Shown here piece after piece: positions 17,763-26,220 of a DNA stretch of 64,000 nucleotides. The position numbers were made by a program, and so were the translations under genes. Below the pieces are notes generated by a model, which searched no databases, was not told where the DNA came from, and was given only the letters and a program-made list of their open reading frames with translations. Origin of the DNA: Facklamia sp. 7083-14-GEN3 (GTDB lineage Bacteria > Bacillota > Bacilli > Lactobacillales > Aerococcaceae); assembly GCF_024742075.1 (NCBI RefSeq), contig NZ_JANSGD010000002.1, forward strand, positions 186,001 to 250,000. Reading direction: 5' to 3'. Position 1 is the first letter of the stretch. Each line of letters starts with the position of its first letter.

Positions 17763-18234
17763 CTTGCTCTGATGTTTTAGAATGTGGCGTTAGGGCTTCA
17801 AGTTCTTTAATAAACATTTCACGCGATTGAAATTCACGATATACCGAAGCAAAGCGAATATAGGCCACTTCATCTAATTCCATTAGTAAAGGCATTACAA
17901 ATTCACCGATATCCTTACTAGCAATTTCTTGTTCACAAACTTCACGAATTTTGTTCTCAACGCGACTGACCACATCCTCCATTTGCTCGCGACTAATCGG
18001 TCGTTTTTCTGCCGCTCTAACAATTCCGCGCAAAAGCTTATCACGATTAAACTCTTCACGTGTTCCATCACGTTTAATCACTAATAAAGGTGTTCTTTCA
18101 ATACGCTCATAAGTATTAAAGCGAAAGCCACATGACATGCACTCTCTTCTACGTCGGATAGACGCACCGTCTTCTGCAGGTCTAGAATCAATTACTTTAG
18201 ATTGTTGCTGATGACATTTAGGACATTCCATCAA
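17740..18234 (-). CDS. nrdR: Transcriptional repressor NrdR
   Basis: 164 residues. It is a zinc-ribbon plus ATP-cone repressor of ribonucleotide reductase genes, responding to ATP/dATP. The ribbon cysteines are CPKC near the start and CMSC at residues 33-36, followed by the ATP-cone (VIKRDGTREEFNRDKLLRGI). Length is typical. It lies in the conserved coaE-nrdR-dnaB-dnaI order and overlaps dnaB. No ribonucleotide reductase gene is in this window. Confidence 0.96.
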   Translation of the reverse strand: MMECPKCHQQQSKVIDSRPAEDGASIRRRRECMSCGFRFNTYERIERTPLLVIKRDGTREEFNRDKLLRGIVRAAEKRPISREQMEDVVSRVENKIREVCEQEIASKDIGEFVMPLLMELDEVAYIRFASVYREFQSREMFIKELEALTPHSKTSEQDDHGLTN

Positions 18235-18280
18235 AGCTCCCCCTTTCTATATACATGTATTAAAATCGTTTCTAATTCTA

Positions 18281-18880
18281 TTATAGCTTATTTAATAAGT
18301 CTTGTAATGCTTGATTAACTTGTTCTGCGACTGTCTCTTTATCAAATTGGGTATCTATGACAAAATCAGCCTTTCCAGTTTTTTCGATAGTAGGTATTTG
18401 ACTAGAGATTTTCTTTTGTGCCATTTCTCGATCAATTTGATCTCTTTGAATTAAACGTTCTAATTGCGTATGATAAGGCGCATAAATCACCCATACTTGG
18501 TCAAAGAAAGTATTCCAACCCACCTCATATAATAAAGGCACTTCAATAAATATAATCTCTGCCTCTTCATCCAAGCTAGCTATTTGCTTTTTAGTTTCTG
18601 CAAGTATTAAGGGATGCATAATACTATTAAGATCGGCTAATGCTGAAGGATCACCATAGACAATCGCTGATAATAATTGCCGATTTAAATGACCTGAATC
18701 CAATAAAATTTTTCCAGAAAATCTTTCAACCAGCTTGTTTAGTCCTTCACTATTTGGCTCAACTACTTGTCTTGCTATTTGATCAGTATCAATAACCGGA
18801 TAATTAAAATTCTTAATTATTTGGGCCACGGTTGATTTTCCTGTCGCAATGCCTCCTGTTAAAGCAATTAAAAACGCCAT
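18281..18880 (-). CDS. coaE: Dephospho-CoA kinase
   Basis: 199 residues. It catalyses the last step of coenzyme A synthesis, phosphorylating the 3'-hydroxyl of dephospho-CoA. The P-loop GGIATGKST is at residues 9-17, and the DTDQIARQVVEP substrate-binding motif follows. A longer frame from 18925 would nearly reach mutM; ATG at 18880 has AAGGAGGGATAAA before it and gives the family length. It lies 37 bases after mutM in one transcription unit. Confidence 0.94.
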   Translation of the reverse strand: MAFLIALTGGIATGKSTVAQIIKNFNYPVIDTDQIARQVVEPNSEGLNKLVERFSGKILLDSGHLNRQLLSAIVYGDPSALADLNSIMHPLILAETKKQIASLDEEAEIIFIEVPLLYEVGWNTFFDQVWVIYAPYHTQLERLIQRDQIDREMAQKKISSQIPTIEKTGKADFVIDTQFDKETVAEQVNQALQDLLNKL

Positions 18881-18917
18881 TTTATCCCTCCTTTTGAGTT
18901 GCTGCCAATTATTCTGT

Positions 18918-19769
18918 CTAAGCAAAATGTTTCTGACAGCTTGGACAGTAATGTGTGCCTCTTTGAGCCAATTGTTTTTTTTCTATGGGAGTGCCGCAAC
19001 CGAAACAAGGCTGTCCCTTACGACCATATACTTGTAAAGATTGTTGGAATTTACCTGCTTGTCCTAAACTATTGCGGTAAGTTCGAACAGATGATCCTCC
19101 CGCCTTAACCGCTTCAGCAATTACCTCAATGATTGCTTGATGTAGATCTTGTATATTACTTAGTGGAATAGACCTTGCCAAACTAGCTGGATGGATTCCT
19201 GCTCTAAATAAGGACTCATCAACATAAATATTTCCTAAACCTGCCACTGTTTTTTGATCCAAGAGAACAGGTTTAATCATACGATTTATTTTGGATAGGT
19301 CTTTTTGAAAATTTGTTACATCAAACTCATTTTCTGTGGGTTCTGGACCTAAATTCTTGTCAAGGAAATAATTTTCCAGCTCATTTTTTGCTATTAGCTC
19401 AATCCGACCAAACTTTCTAACGTCATGGTAGTTCAATAAAGTTCCATCAGTGAACATAAATTCGACATGAGTGTGCTTATCTTTTTGATAAGATGCCAAT
19501 TGATCTTTAGGAGTGTGCTGATATTTACCTTCCATTCGCAAATGCGAAATCATAACTTTATCGCTAAGAATAAAAATTAAGTATTTTCCTCTTCGTTTGA
19601 CTTCAATGATTTTTTGGTTGATTAACTGAGTAGCAAAAGATTTTACTTCTTCATCATTTTCAGCACCTACTATTCTGGGCCAATAAACATTTACTTTTTT
19701 GATGGTCTTTCCTTGAACCAACTGATTCAATCCAATCATGACAGCATTCACTTCTGGTAATTCCGGCAT
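18918..19769 (-). CDS. mutM: Formamidopyrimidine-DNA glycosylase
   Basis: 283 residues. It removes 8-oxoguanine and formamidopyrimidines from DNA and nicks the abasic site. The N-terminal MPELPEV carries the catalytic Pro2 (after Met removal) and Glu3. The helix-two-turn-helix is near residue 170-185 (AGLGNIYVDESLFRAGIHP), and the C-terminal zinc finger has four Cys (CFGC...CPSC). GGAGTGGG precedes the start. It heads the mutM-coaE-nrdR-dnaB-dnaI unit. Confidence 0.96.
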   Translation of the reverse strand: MPELPEVNAVMIGLNQLVQGKTIKKVNVYWPRIVGAENDEEVKSFATQLINQKIIEVKRRGKYLIFILSDKVMISHLRMEGKYQHTPKDQLASYQKDKHTHVEFMFTDGTLLNYHDVRKFGRIELIAKNELENYFLDKNLGPEPTENEFDVTNFQKDLSKINRMIKPVLLDQKTVAGLGNIYVDESLFRAGIHPASLARSIPLSNIQDLHQAIIEVIAEAVKAGGSSVRTYRNSLGQAGKFQQSLQVYGRKGQPCFGCGTPIEKKQLAQRGTHYCPSCQKHFA

Positions 19770-19800
19770 TTAACCCACTCCTAAATTGATATCTGCTTTT

Positions 19801-19809
19801 ATTTTATCA
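19801..19809 (-). promoter_or_regulatory. Extended -10 of the mutM operon
   Basis: TGATAAAAT on the minus strand, 31 bases before the mutM ATG. CGACAA at 16 bases upstream is a weak -35. Confidence 0.45.
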
Positions 19810-19865
19810 TGAATGAAGAACTTTGTCGGTTATGTCGAATAGTAAAGTTCATATAATCTTATTTT

Positions 19866-19892
19866 AAAAAAACCACCTAGGATTAGGTGGTT
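19866..19892 (-). terminator. Terminator of the glycosylation operon
   Basis: AACCACCTA pairs with TAGGTGGTT, followed on the minus strand by a T7 run. It begins 8 bases after the stop of the gene at 19900. Confidence 0.9.
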
Positions 19893-19899
19893 CAAAATT

Positions 19900-21915
19900 T
19901 TATTTTGCTTCTAAAATGATGACATCCATGCTTGAAAGATCACTTTCAATATAGCCCGATGCAAGATATTTTTCAATTACCCGTTTTTCTTCTGATTGAC
20001 CTTCTAAAACTGGTCGGTTAAAAACAACATAATCAATAGTAGGATCTACTTCTCGATTATTATGATAGAAAAGGTCATAAAGTTCTGCAATCTTTGATAA
20101 AGGTGTCGTATAGGAGGATACCGTCACAACTCTACTATTTTTTGGAACTTTATCTAAAGTTTTTTGAACCGATTGATAAAACTCAGTGTTATCTTGGTAG
20201 GATCGATAATCATACTTTCTAGGACTCATCAATGTTATGAAAAATGAAAGACTTGCTAATATTGATAAAGTGATGAAAAATCTAGATAATTGTTCAAACG
20301 AGAACTTTTGGGTTCGAAACGGATATTCTTTTTTTCTTTGCCAATGTTCAATGGTAAGGATAGACATAAAAAGAATAAGTGTGCTCGAACCAAAGTGATA
20401 TTGTTTAAATAAATCGACTTGATAAGGCCAGTTACTGACAAGATTGATGATTAAAAGGGGTAGCAATAAAATATAAGGGCGCCATGAAACTTGCATCAAA
20501 GGTAAGAATGCCTGGCTTGCAAAAATAATCAAAAGATACTTTAACTTTTCATAAGTAAAAATGCTTGCTAGTGAAAATGCTGGGTTTTTTATAGCATTAA
20601 AGGCAGCATGGATTAAGCCCTCTTGATCTGCCAGCATAAAATTGGCAAAGCGACTAGTCATTGCCCCAGTTCCAAAGTGTCTTAGCCAAATAATAGCAAA
20701 GAGAAAATACACTATTGGCATAATAATCTGAAGTCCCAGTATTTCTTTTTTTACCTTAGCCGTTTGAGGCCAAAGATTTTGTATTAAAAAGAAACCTCCA
20801 ATACTTATTACATAAACAATCGCATCTTCTTTGACTGATAATAAAAGTATAGTTGCTACAGCCATATTCCACCTAGATTGACTAAGGTTGGCATAAATTA
20901 ACCATAAAACTAATGGTGCTAAAAAACAATTTTCATGATAATCATAAAATTGTCCGCTAGTCAACGATGGCATCCACAAATAGAGCAAAAGAAAGACAAT
21001 TCGATACTTCACATTCCACTTTAACTGACTAAGTACCAGATATAAAGGTATGACTCCTGACATTACAATGAGTACTTGAAGCGCTTGAATGGTTAGAGGA
21101 CTCGGTAATAGCCAATAAATAGGCAAGATTAAATAATGAATAGGTGATAGATGTACTGCAAAGTGAGACAGCCTCTCTCCTCTTTCTAAAGTTGTAATAG
21201 GTCCCATCCCATTCGCCATACTCTCAAACATCTGCGAAAAAATCCCCATATCATAAGTTGGTGAAGCATAGACTAAAACTCTAGCGATTACCCATAAGCC
21301 AACTGTAGATGCATATAACATAATGGACAGGAAGAATATTGCCCATAAACTTCCTGGCTTTATTCTTAAATTTAATCGTTCTAGAAGACTCCCACGATTG
21401 AAGAAGTAAGCTAAAATAACACTTAAAATAAATAATAATAATAAGTTTTTATCCATTAACGGACTATTTATCATAAAAGTTTCTTCATTCATAAAAACAG
21501 CCAAATAAATGAAGCGTATCACTAAGATAAAAGCTCCTCCCAATACAATAGATTGTTTCTTAAGTCTATTGAAAAAGAGATAACTATAGTAGGTCATTAA
21601 AAGAAAGAAGGTCCCCATGACTATCACCAAGGTTGAGCTTTGCCATGTAAAGAATAAAGAAAATATTACTAGGACAACAGTAAAAAATTCTCCTCTTAAC
21701 TCTTCTCTTGAAAAATGAAAATCACCAGCTAATAAAAGTGAAAAAACTAAAACAAGCAAACTTAAATAAGAAAATATGGACACTTGGTTATCCAAATTAA
21801 CTAAGACATTGAGATCGGGATACATCAAGAAGTTTAAAATTGCCGTTATTAAATAGGCTGATAGAAGGTGAAAGCCAAGTGTCCAAGAAATAGTTAAAGA
21901 TTTTTTCTGATCCAT
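19900..21915 (-). CDS. DUF2079-family multi-pass membrane protein
   Basis: 671 residues with about 14 hydrophobic helices and a short extracytoplasmic C-terminal tail. The family stretch SPTYDMGIFSQMF...HFAVHLSPIHYLILPIYWLLP and the later GQFYDYHENCFLAPLVLW match DUF2079 (PF09852). Its layout resembles GT-C glycosyltransferases, with acidic residues in the first outer loop. No member has a role I can name with certainty. It starts 8 bases after the yfhO stop, so it belongs to the same operon and probably handles the same polyprenyl-phosphate sugar. Use of a glycosyl donor is inference. Confidence 0.75.
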   Translation of the reverse strand: MDQKKSLTISWTLGFHLLSAYLITAILNFLMYPDLNVLVNLDNQVSIFSYLSLLVLVFSLLLAGDFHFSREELRGEFFTVVLVIFSLFFTWQSSTLVIVMGTFFLLMTYYSYLFFNRLKKQSIVLGGAFILVIRFIYLAVFMNEETFMINSPLMDKNLLLLFILSVILAYFFNRGSLLERLNLRIKPGSLWAIFFLSIMLYASTVGLWVIARVLVYASPTYDMGIFSQMFESMANGMGPITTLERGERLSHFAVHLSPIHYLILPIYWLLPSPLTIQALQVLIVMSGVIPLYLVLSQLKWNVKYRIVFLLLYLWMPSLTSGQFYDYHENCFLAPLVLWLIYANLSQSRWNMAVATILLLSVKEDAIVYVISIGGFFLIQNLWPQTAKVKKEILGLQIIMPIVYFLFAIIWLRHFGTGAMTSRFANFMLADQEGLIHAAFNAIKNPAFSLASIFTYEKLKYLLIIFASQAFLPLMQVSWRPYILLLPLLIINLVSNWPYQVDLFKQYHFGSSTLILFMSILTIEHWQRKKEYPFRTQKFSFEQLSRFFITLSILASLSFFITLMSPRKYDYRSYQDNTEFYQSVQKTLDKVPKNSRVVTVSSYTTPLSKIAELYDLFYHNNREVDPTIDYVVFNRPVLEGQSEEKRVIEKYLASGYIESDLSSMDVIILEAK

Positions 21916-21923
21916 CTTGAAAT

Positions 21924-24704
21924 TTACTCCTCTACCTCAATATCATTCATTGGGTCTTTTTTAATTTCAGCCTTTTCAATCTGCTGGTCAGTAGGACAGT
22001 TTTCTACTGAGCGACAAACTTTTTCTTTATTTAATGGCTCATCATTTAAGTTAAACATTAATAGCTTGCCGTACTTTCGCTCTAGAAGAGCCCAAGCAAG
22101 TAAGCTTAAAACGGACAAGCTAGTAATGCCTGCTCCTAATAAAAGACCTCTCGGCTGAAAAACCATTTCAATTTGATGATTGCCGGGTTCTACTTGAAAG
22201 GCCAAAAGAGAATCCCATATTTTTTCGTCTTCTACAAGTTCTCCATCAACCTTCACTTGCCATCCTTGGTCATACGGAATAGAAGTAAAGACCCAAGGGC
22301 TATCTTTAATCGTTATCGAACCTCTCACATAGTTAGAGCCCCACTCTTCTATTTCTATGGCTTCTGACTGACGGTCTTCGATTAATTGGTTAACCTTAGT
22401 TTCATCCATTTGATATATCTTCAGATCTGTCAAATTGAATTGTCGATCAGCCTTAATAATAATCTCCAACTCTTGTTCTTGACCTTTGGCTTGATGAGCA
22501 ATATTAAAGACTTGATTGGTTCCGAATTTAGATCGATAATCGTAATTCTGCCCATTTAATAAAATGTCGACTTCCCCCTTATAAGTTGATAAACTTCGTG
22601 GAATATCCACATAATAGGAATCATCAGTAGTTGGAGTAAAAGTCAATTTCATTGAGCCATCCAATGTATTATCTTCACGAGAAAAGATTTGATCTCCTGA
22701 TTGTGTTGCTCCATGAATTAAGTTAGTTAGGGTCATCTTGGTCTCAACCAGTTTGAAAATTTCTGTATCATCTGATAAGAGAGCTTGAGCAATCGCATTT
22801 TGATTAGCAATCGGACGATTTTCAATTAAATTCAATTGAGCCAGCTGATTACTTACGCCAAAAGCAATCGGCAATGTTTTAGGAGTTTGGAAAATGGTAA
22901 ATCGATCGGTTTCATCTACCTTATTAGCCTCACTAGTAATATCTAGGCGTGTCACATCTGTTGGAAAAATATAAGTCTGATCAATAACAGCTTGATCATC
23001 ACTTGAAAAAGGTTCATTATTTACGAAGTACTTCACTCCTAATAAAGCATCAGTTAAAGGTGTTCCATAATAGTAAATAGATGCATCAATCGCTGAGTTA
23101 CCTAATTCTTCAAATAAATCTCGCGTAGACCCTTCTAAACTAGAAGTGAAAGTTGTCATTCCAGGATAATTGAAAGTCATTGGATCGTTTTTAGAACGAT
23201 AAAATGTTTTAGAAATACGGTAAAAATCGCTTTTGTCTGGACGAATTCTATCAATCGATTCTTCAATGACATTCAGCGCATTTTCAAATTTAAAGGCATT
23301 GTTATGATTGAGTCTACCCTGTGAAAGGTAGGCATTGGCACTTAACTCCCCAAAACTTAATAATAAAACTAGAAGCCATTTTAAGTTAGGCTGTTTTACT
23401 AAGTATAGAATCAACCACATTAGTCCAAAAATAAGGGCAGAAGCTTGTCTTTGTTCAGGAGTTAGGAAAGAATATTCCTTTACCATCACAACAGACTGAA
23501 TTAGAAGGGCGATAGCTATTCCGATGAAAACTTCCTGGCTTTCAATCACTTTATCCTTGAGTCCTTGATAAGCTAATAAGATAAGGAAAAAGACTAAAAT
23601 CCAAGAAAAACGGTAGAAAAAGCCCGCTGGATTTTGTCCCATATGCCAAATCTTGCTGGTGAATTCATGGGTCATAGAAAAGAAGAAGATAGTTAAAACA
23701 ATAGCGCTCGCCCATTTATGACTGGTTTTAATTGTTTTCGATAAGAAATAACTGATCACTCCCACCAATGCTAATGAGCCTACATATATGTTCGGTAAAT
23801 TCGGTCCTGCTGACCAAGACTCATTATCAAAAGCCCCAATCATTAACTTAGAAAAAATATCTAGGGGATTGATTTGTAATTTCCAGTCAAAAGTCATTGT
23901 CGATTCCAAAGCAGCTTTAGAAAAGAGTAAGTTATAAATGTTGGGCACTAATAATAGAGCTGACAGTCCAATTGCTATTAGAGAAAAGATACCTAAGCGG
24001 AGAACATTTTGTCCTAAAAATTTAAAATAATGGTTTTTATGTTCTTGGTAATGTTGATTAAACAAATAATAAAAACTATAGAATAAAATAAACAGACAAA
24101 TCATATAGCCCATATAGTATTGAATAATCATAGTCGAAGCCAAAAGAAAAATATAAGCATAAGGCTTTTTGTCATCCAGTACATTTTCTAATGCTACCAG
24201 TAGAAGAGGCATTAGCCATAATGCATCCATAAAAATGGGTGTCATTTGATAAGACACAGCGAAACCATTTAAGGCATAGGCAGTAGCCAAAATTATAGTC
24301 AAATAAGGTCTTGTTTGGCCATCATGACGTTTAATAAGATAGTAAGCCATGGATAAGCCCATAGCTCCATACCGCAACCATACCGATAAGAATATAGCGT
24401 AGGTTATCCATTTCATGGGTAAAATTAAATAAAATATGTTGAAAGGACTCATTAAGTAATAAGCCCAAGCCCCAATCATATTGCCTCCAATTGATTTAGT
24501 AAAAGAATAAAACAAGGCTCCAAAATCAGCTGAATAAAAGGCTTTTCGCATAAAGATATATAAATCAATAAATTGCTGATTAAAGTCGATGGCTAAGAAA
24601 GACTTTTCTCCAAAAGGGAAGAAATCATTAATGAACCACCCTATTAGCATCAAGGTCAAAGGAGCCAAGCCGCTCATTCCATAAATCCATGTTTTTTTGT
24701 TCAT
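21924..24704 (-). CDS. yfhO: YfhO-family GT-C glycosyltransferase-like membrane protein
   Basis: 926 residues. Twelve to fourteen helices fill the first ~480 residues (FFPFGEKSFLAIDFNQQF near the start is family-typical). An extracellular beta-rich domain covers ~500-860, followed by one more helix and a cytoplasmic acidic tail. In Bacillus and Staphylococcus, YfhO works with CsbB and GtcA to put GlcNAc on lipoteichoic acid: CsbB charges the lipid, GtcA flips it, and YfhO transfers the sugar. The two upstream genes here are exactly those partners. The start overlaps the GT2 stop by 4 bases. Which polymer and sugar are used here is not visible. Confidence 0.85.
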   Translation of the reverse strand: MNKKTWIYGMSGLAPLTLMLIGWFINDFFPFGEKSFLAIDFNQQFIDLYIFMRKAFYSADFGALFYSFTKSIGGNMIGAWAYYLMSPFNIFYLILPMKWITYAIFLSVWLRYGAMGLSMAYYLIKRHDGQTRPYLTIILATAYALNGFAVSYQMTPIFMDALWLMPLLLVALENVLDDKKPYAYIFLLASTMIIQYYMGYMICLFILFYSFYYLFNQHYQEHKNHYFKFLGQNVLRLGIFSLIAIGLSALLLVPNIYNLLFSKAALESTMTFDWKLQINPLDIFSKLMIGAFDNESWSAGPNLPNIYVGSLALVGVISYFLSKTIKTSHKWASAIVLTIFFFSMTHEFTSKIWHMGQNPAGFFYRFSWILVFFLILLAYQGLKDKVIESQEVFIGIAIALLIQSVVMVKEYSFLTPEQRQASALIFGLMWLILYLVKQPNLKWLLVLLLSFGELSANAYLSQGRLNHNNAFKFENALNVIEESIDRIRPDKSDFYRISKTFYRSKNDPMTFNYPGMTTFTSSLEGSTRDLFEELGNSAIDASIYYYGTPLTDALLGVKYFVNNEPFSSDDQAVIDQTYIFPTDVTRLDITSEANKVDETDRFTIFQTPKTLPIAFGVSNQLAQLNLIENRPIANQNAIAQALLSDDTEIFKLVETKMTLTNLIHGATQSGDQIFSREDNTLDGSMKLTFTPTTDDSYYVDIPRSLSTYKGEVDILLNGQNYDYRSKFGTNQVFNIAHQAKGQEQELEIIIKADRQFNLTDLKIYQMDETKVNQLIEDRQSEAIEIEEWGSNYVRGSITIKDSPWVFTSIPYDQGWQVKVDGELVEDEKIWDSLLAFQVEPGNHQIEMVFQPRGLLLGAGITSLSVLSLLAWALLERKYGKLLMFNLNDEPLNKEKVCRSVENCPTDQQIEKAEIKKDPMNDIEVEE

Positions 24705-25642
24705 TCCTGGTCTCCCTTCTTAATATTGCTTTCTTCAATAATATAATGGGGTCTTCCCTTTACTTCATAAAATATTTTACCAATATACTCACCTAAAACC
24801 CCAATGGAGACTAATTGAACGCCTCCAAAAAACACAATCGTAAAAATAGTCGTAAAATAACCCGATACCGCTTGACTCGGATCACTAAAATAGTTAAAAA
24901 GTAACCATAAAATATAGAGTCCGGCAATTGCAATACAAGTTAAGCCCAAGCCAAAAATCATTCTTAAGGGATGATTAGAAAAAGATAGGATTCCATCTAA
25001 AGCGTAGTTTAAAGACTTTTTGAATGACCATTTTGTTTGACCTGCTTCTCGCAATTCATTTTCATATTCAATGACTGTTTCCTTAAATCCTATCCAAGAA
25101 AATAATCCCTTAGAAAAACGGTTATATTCTCTCAATGAGGTAATAGCATTGATAGCCGGCCGTGATAACAATCGAAAATCTGATACACCATCAGTCAATT
25201 CGACATCCATCATGGTGTTGGCAACTTTATAAAAGAGTTTTGCAAAAAAACTGGTCGTTTTCCTTTCGCCTGCACGACTTCGCTTAGCATTTACTACATC
25301 ATAACCTTCTTGATATTTAGCAATCATTTCTTTGATTAAACTTGGCGGATTTTGTAAATCTCCATCCATAATAATTACAGCCTCTCCACTGGCATAATCA
25401 AATCCGGCTAACATTCCAGCCTCTTTACCAAAATTGCGACTAAAGGAAAGATATTTAACCCGCTCATCTTGTTTAGCAATTTGGCGCATCAATTCTAAGG
25501 TATGATCGGAGGAGCCATCATCGACATAAAGTAATTCAAATTCGATCTCAGCCATTTTTCTCAATTCTTCACTTAAAACATGGTGAGTCTTTTCAATCAT
25601 TTCTTCTTCATTATAAAAGGGAATCAAAATTGTTATTTTCAT
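24701..25642 (-). CDS. csbB: Polyprenyl-phosphate glycosyltransferase, GT2 (CsbB/GtrB-like)
   Basis: 313 residues. An N-terminal GT2 domain has the nucleotide and metal motifs LIPFYNEEEM, YVDDGSSDHT and IMDGDLQNPP, and a DGVSDFRLLSR acceptor-loop signature. Two C-terminal helices (~residues 228-250 and 262-285) anchor it. Enzymes of this type transfer a sugar from a nucleotide donor to undecaprenyl phosphate on the cytoplasmic face. Its start lies inside the end of the gtrA-like gene (32-base overlap) and its stop overlaps yfhO, so the three are translationally coupled. The sugar cannot be told from sequence; GlcNAc is known for CsbB. Confidence 0.88.
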   Translation of the reverse strand: MKITILIPFYNEEEMIEKTHHVLSEELRKMAEIEFELLYVDDGSSDHTLELMRQIAKQDERVKYLSFSRNFGKEAGMLAGFDYASGEAVIIMDGDLQNPPSLIKEMIAKYQEGYDVVNAKRSRAGERKTTSFFAKLFYKVANTMMDVELTDGVSDFRLLSRPAINAITSLREYNRFSKGLFSWIGFKETVIEYENELREAGQTKWSFKKSLNYALDGILSFSNHPLRMIFGLGLTCIAIAGLYILWLLFNYFSDPSQAVSGYFTTIFTIVFFGGVQLVSIGVLGEYIGKIFYEVKGRPHYIIEESNIKKGDQE

Positions 25643-26039
25643 CTATTGATTGCCTCCCTTCAAAATAAATCTTACGTGTCACAAAATTAAAAATCATCAC
25701 AGCGACACCAATCAGCACTTTAGAAAACATTACATCCCATTTGAGCCAATCCACAAAGATTACCAAGCCAAGTAAGGTAATTAACAATCCGACAACACTC
25801 AAAATGAAAAAAGCCAGGAATTCTTTATGTCGATCTCCCGCTTCAAACTTACTTTTAAAAACAAATTTCATAGACAGGTAATAGTTATAAAAGGTTGCTA
25901 CTACAAAAGCAATGGTTGCGGCAATATGGTGGTTAATACCCAATTGATAATTAAGTAAATAGAGGATTCCCATATCTAATAAGGTAGCTGTCCCTCCAAC
26001 AAAAACAAAACGAATGATTTGCTTCATTAATTTTATCAT
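25611..26039 (-). CDS. gtcA: GtrA/GtcA-family lipid-linked sugar flippase
   Basis: 142 residues with four helices (IRFVFVGGTATLLDMGILYLL at the start is typical of GtrA, PF04138). Members are thought to move polyprenyl-phosphate-linked sugars across the membrane. ATG at 26039 is chosen over 26048 because AAAGGA lies 8 bases before it, while the earlier ATG overlaps that site. It is the first gene of the four-gene operon, and its promoter (26073-26101) contains a G7 tract that could make expression switchable. Confidence 0.87.
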   Translation of the reverse strand: MIKLMKQIIRFVFVGGTATLLDMGILYLLNYQLGINHHIAATIAFVVATFYNYYLSMKFVFKSKFEAGDRHKEFLAFFILSVVGLLITLLGLVIFVDWLKWDVMFSKVLIGVAVMIFNFVTRKIYFEGRQSIDENNNFDSLL

Positions 26040-26072
26040 AATTTCCATCCTTTTCTTTTACGTACACCAATT

Positions 26073-26101
26073 ATTATATACTAAGAGGGGGGGACTTTCA
26101 T
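26073..26101 (-). promoter_or_regulatory. Promoter of the glycosylation operon, with homopolymer in the spacer
   Basis: ATGAAA, a 17-base spacer and TATAAT on the minus strand. The spacer contains seven consecutive C (G7 on the + strand, 26087-26093). Gain or loss of one or two bases would move the spacing away from 17, which is how some phase-variable promoters work. Confidence 0.6.
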
Positions 26102-26154
26102 CCTAGCTTAGAAGCTTCAAGATATTTTAAAGATTTTGTCTTAATATCGACACA

Positions 26155-26184
26155 AAAAAGACGATTGATTGTCAATCGTCTTTT
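26155..26184 (-). terminator. Terminator of the DUF819 gene
   Basis: AAAGACGATTGA pairs with TCAATCGTCTTT around a TTG loop; the minus strand continues into a T6 run. It follows the gene ending at 26221. Confidence 0.85.
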
Positions 26185-26220
26185 GTTATCACATTTTATA
26201 AATTGAAGCTTTTAATAAAT

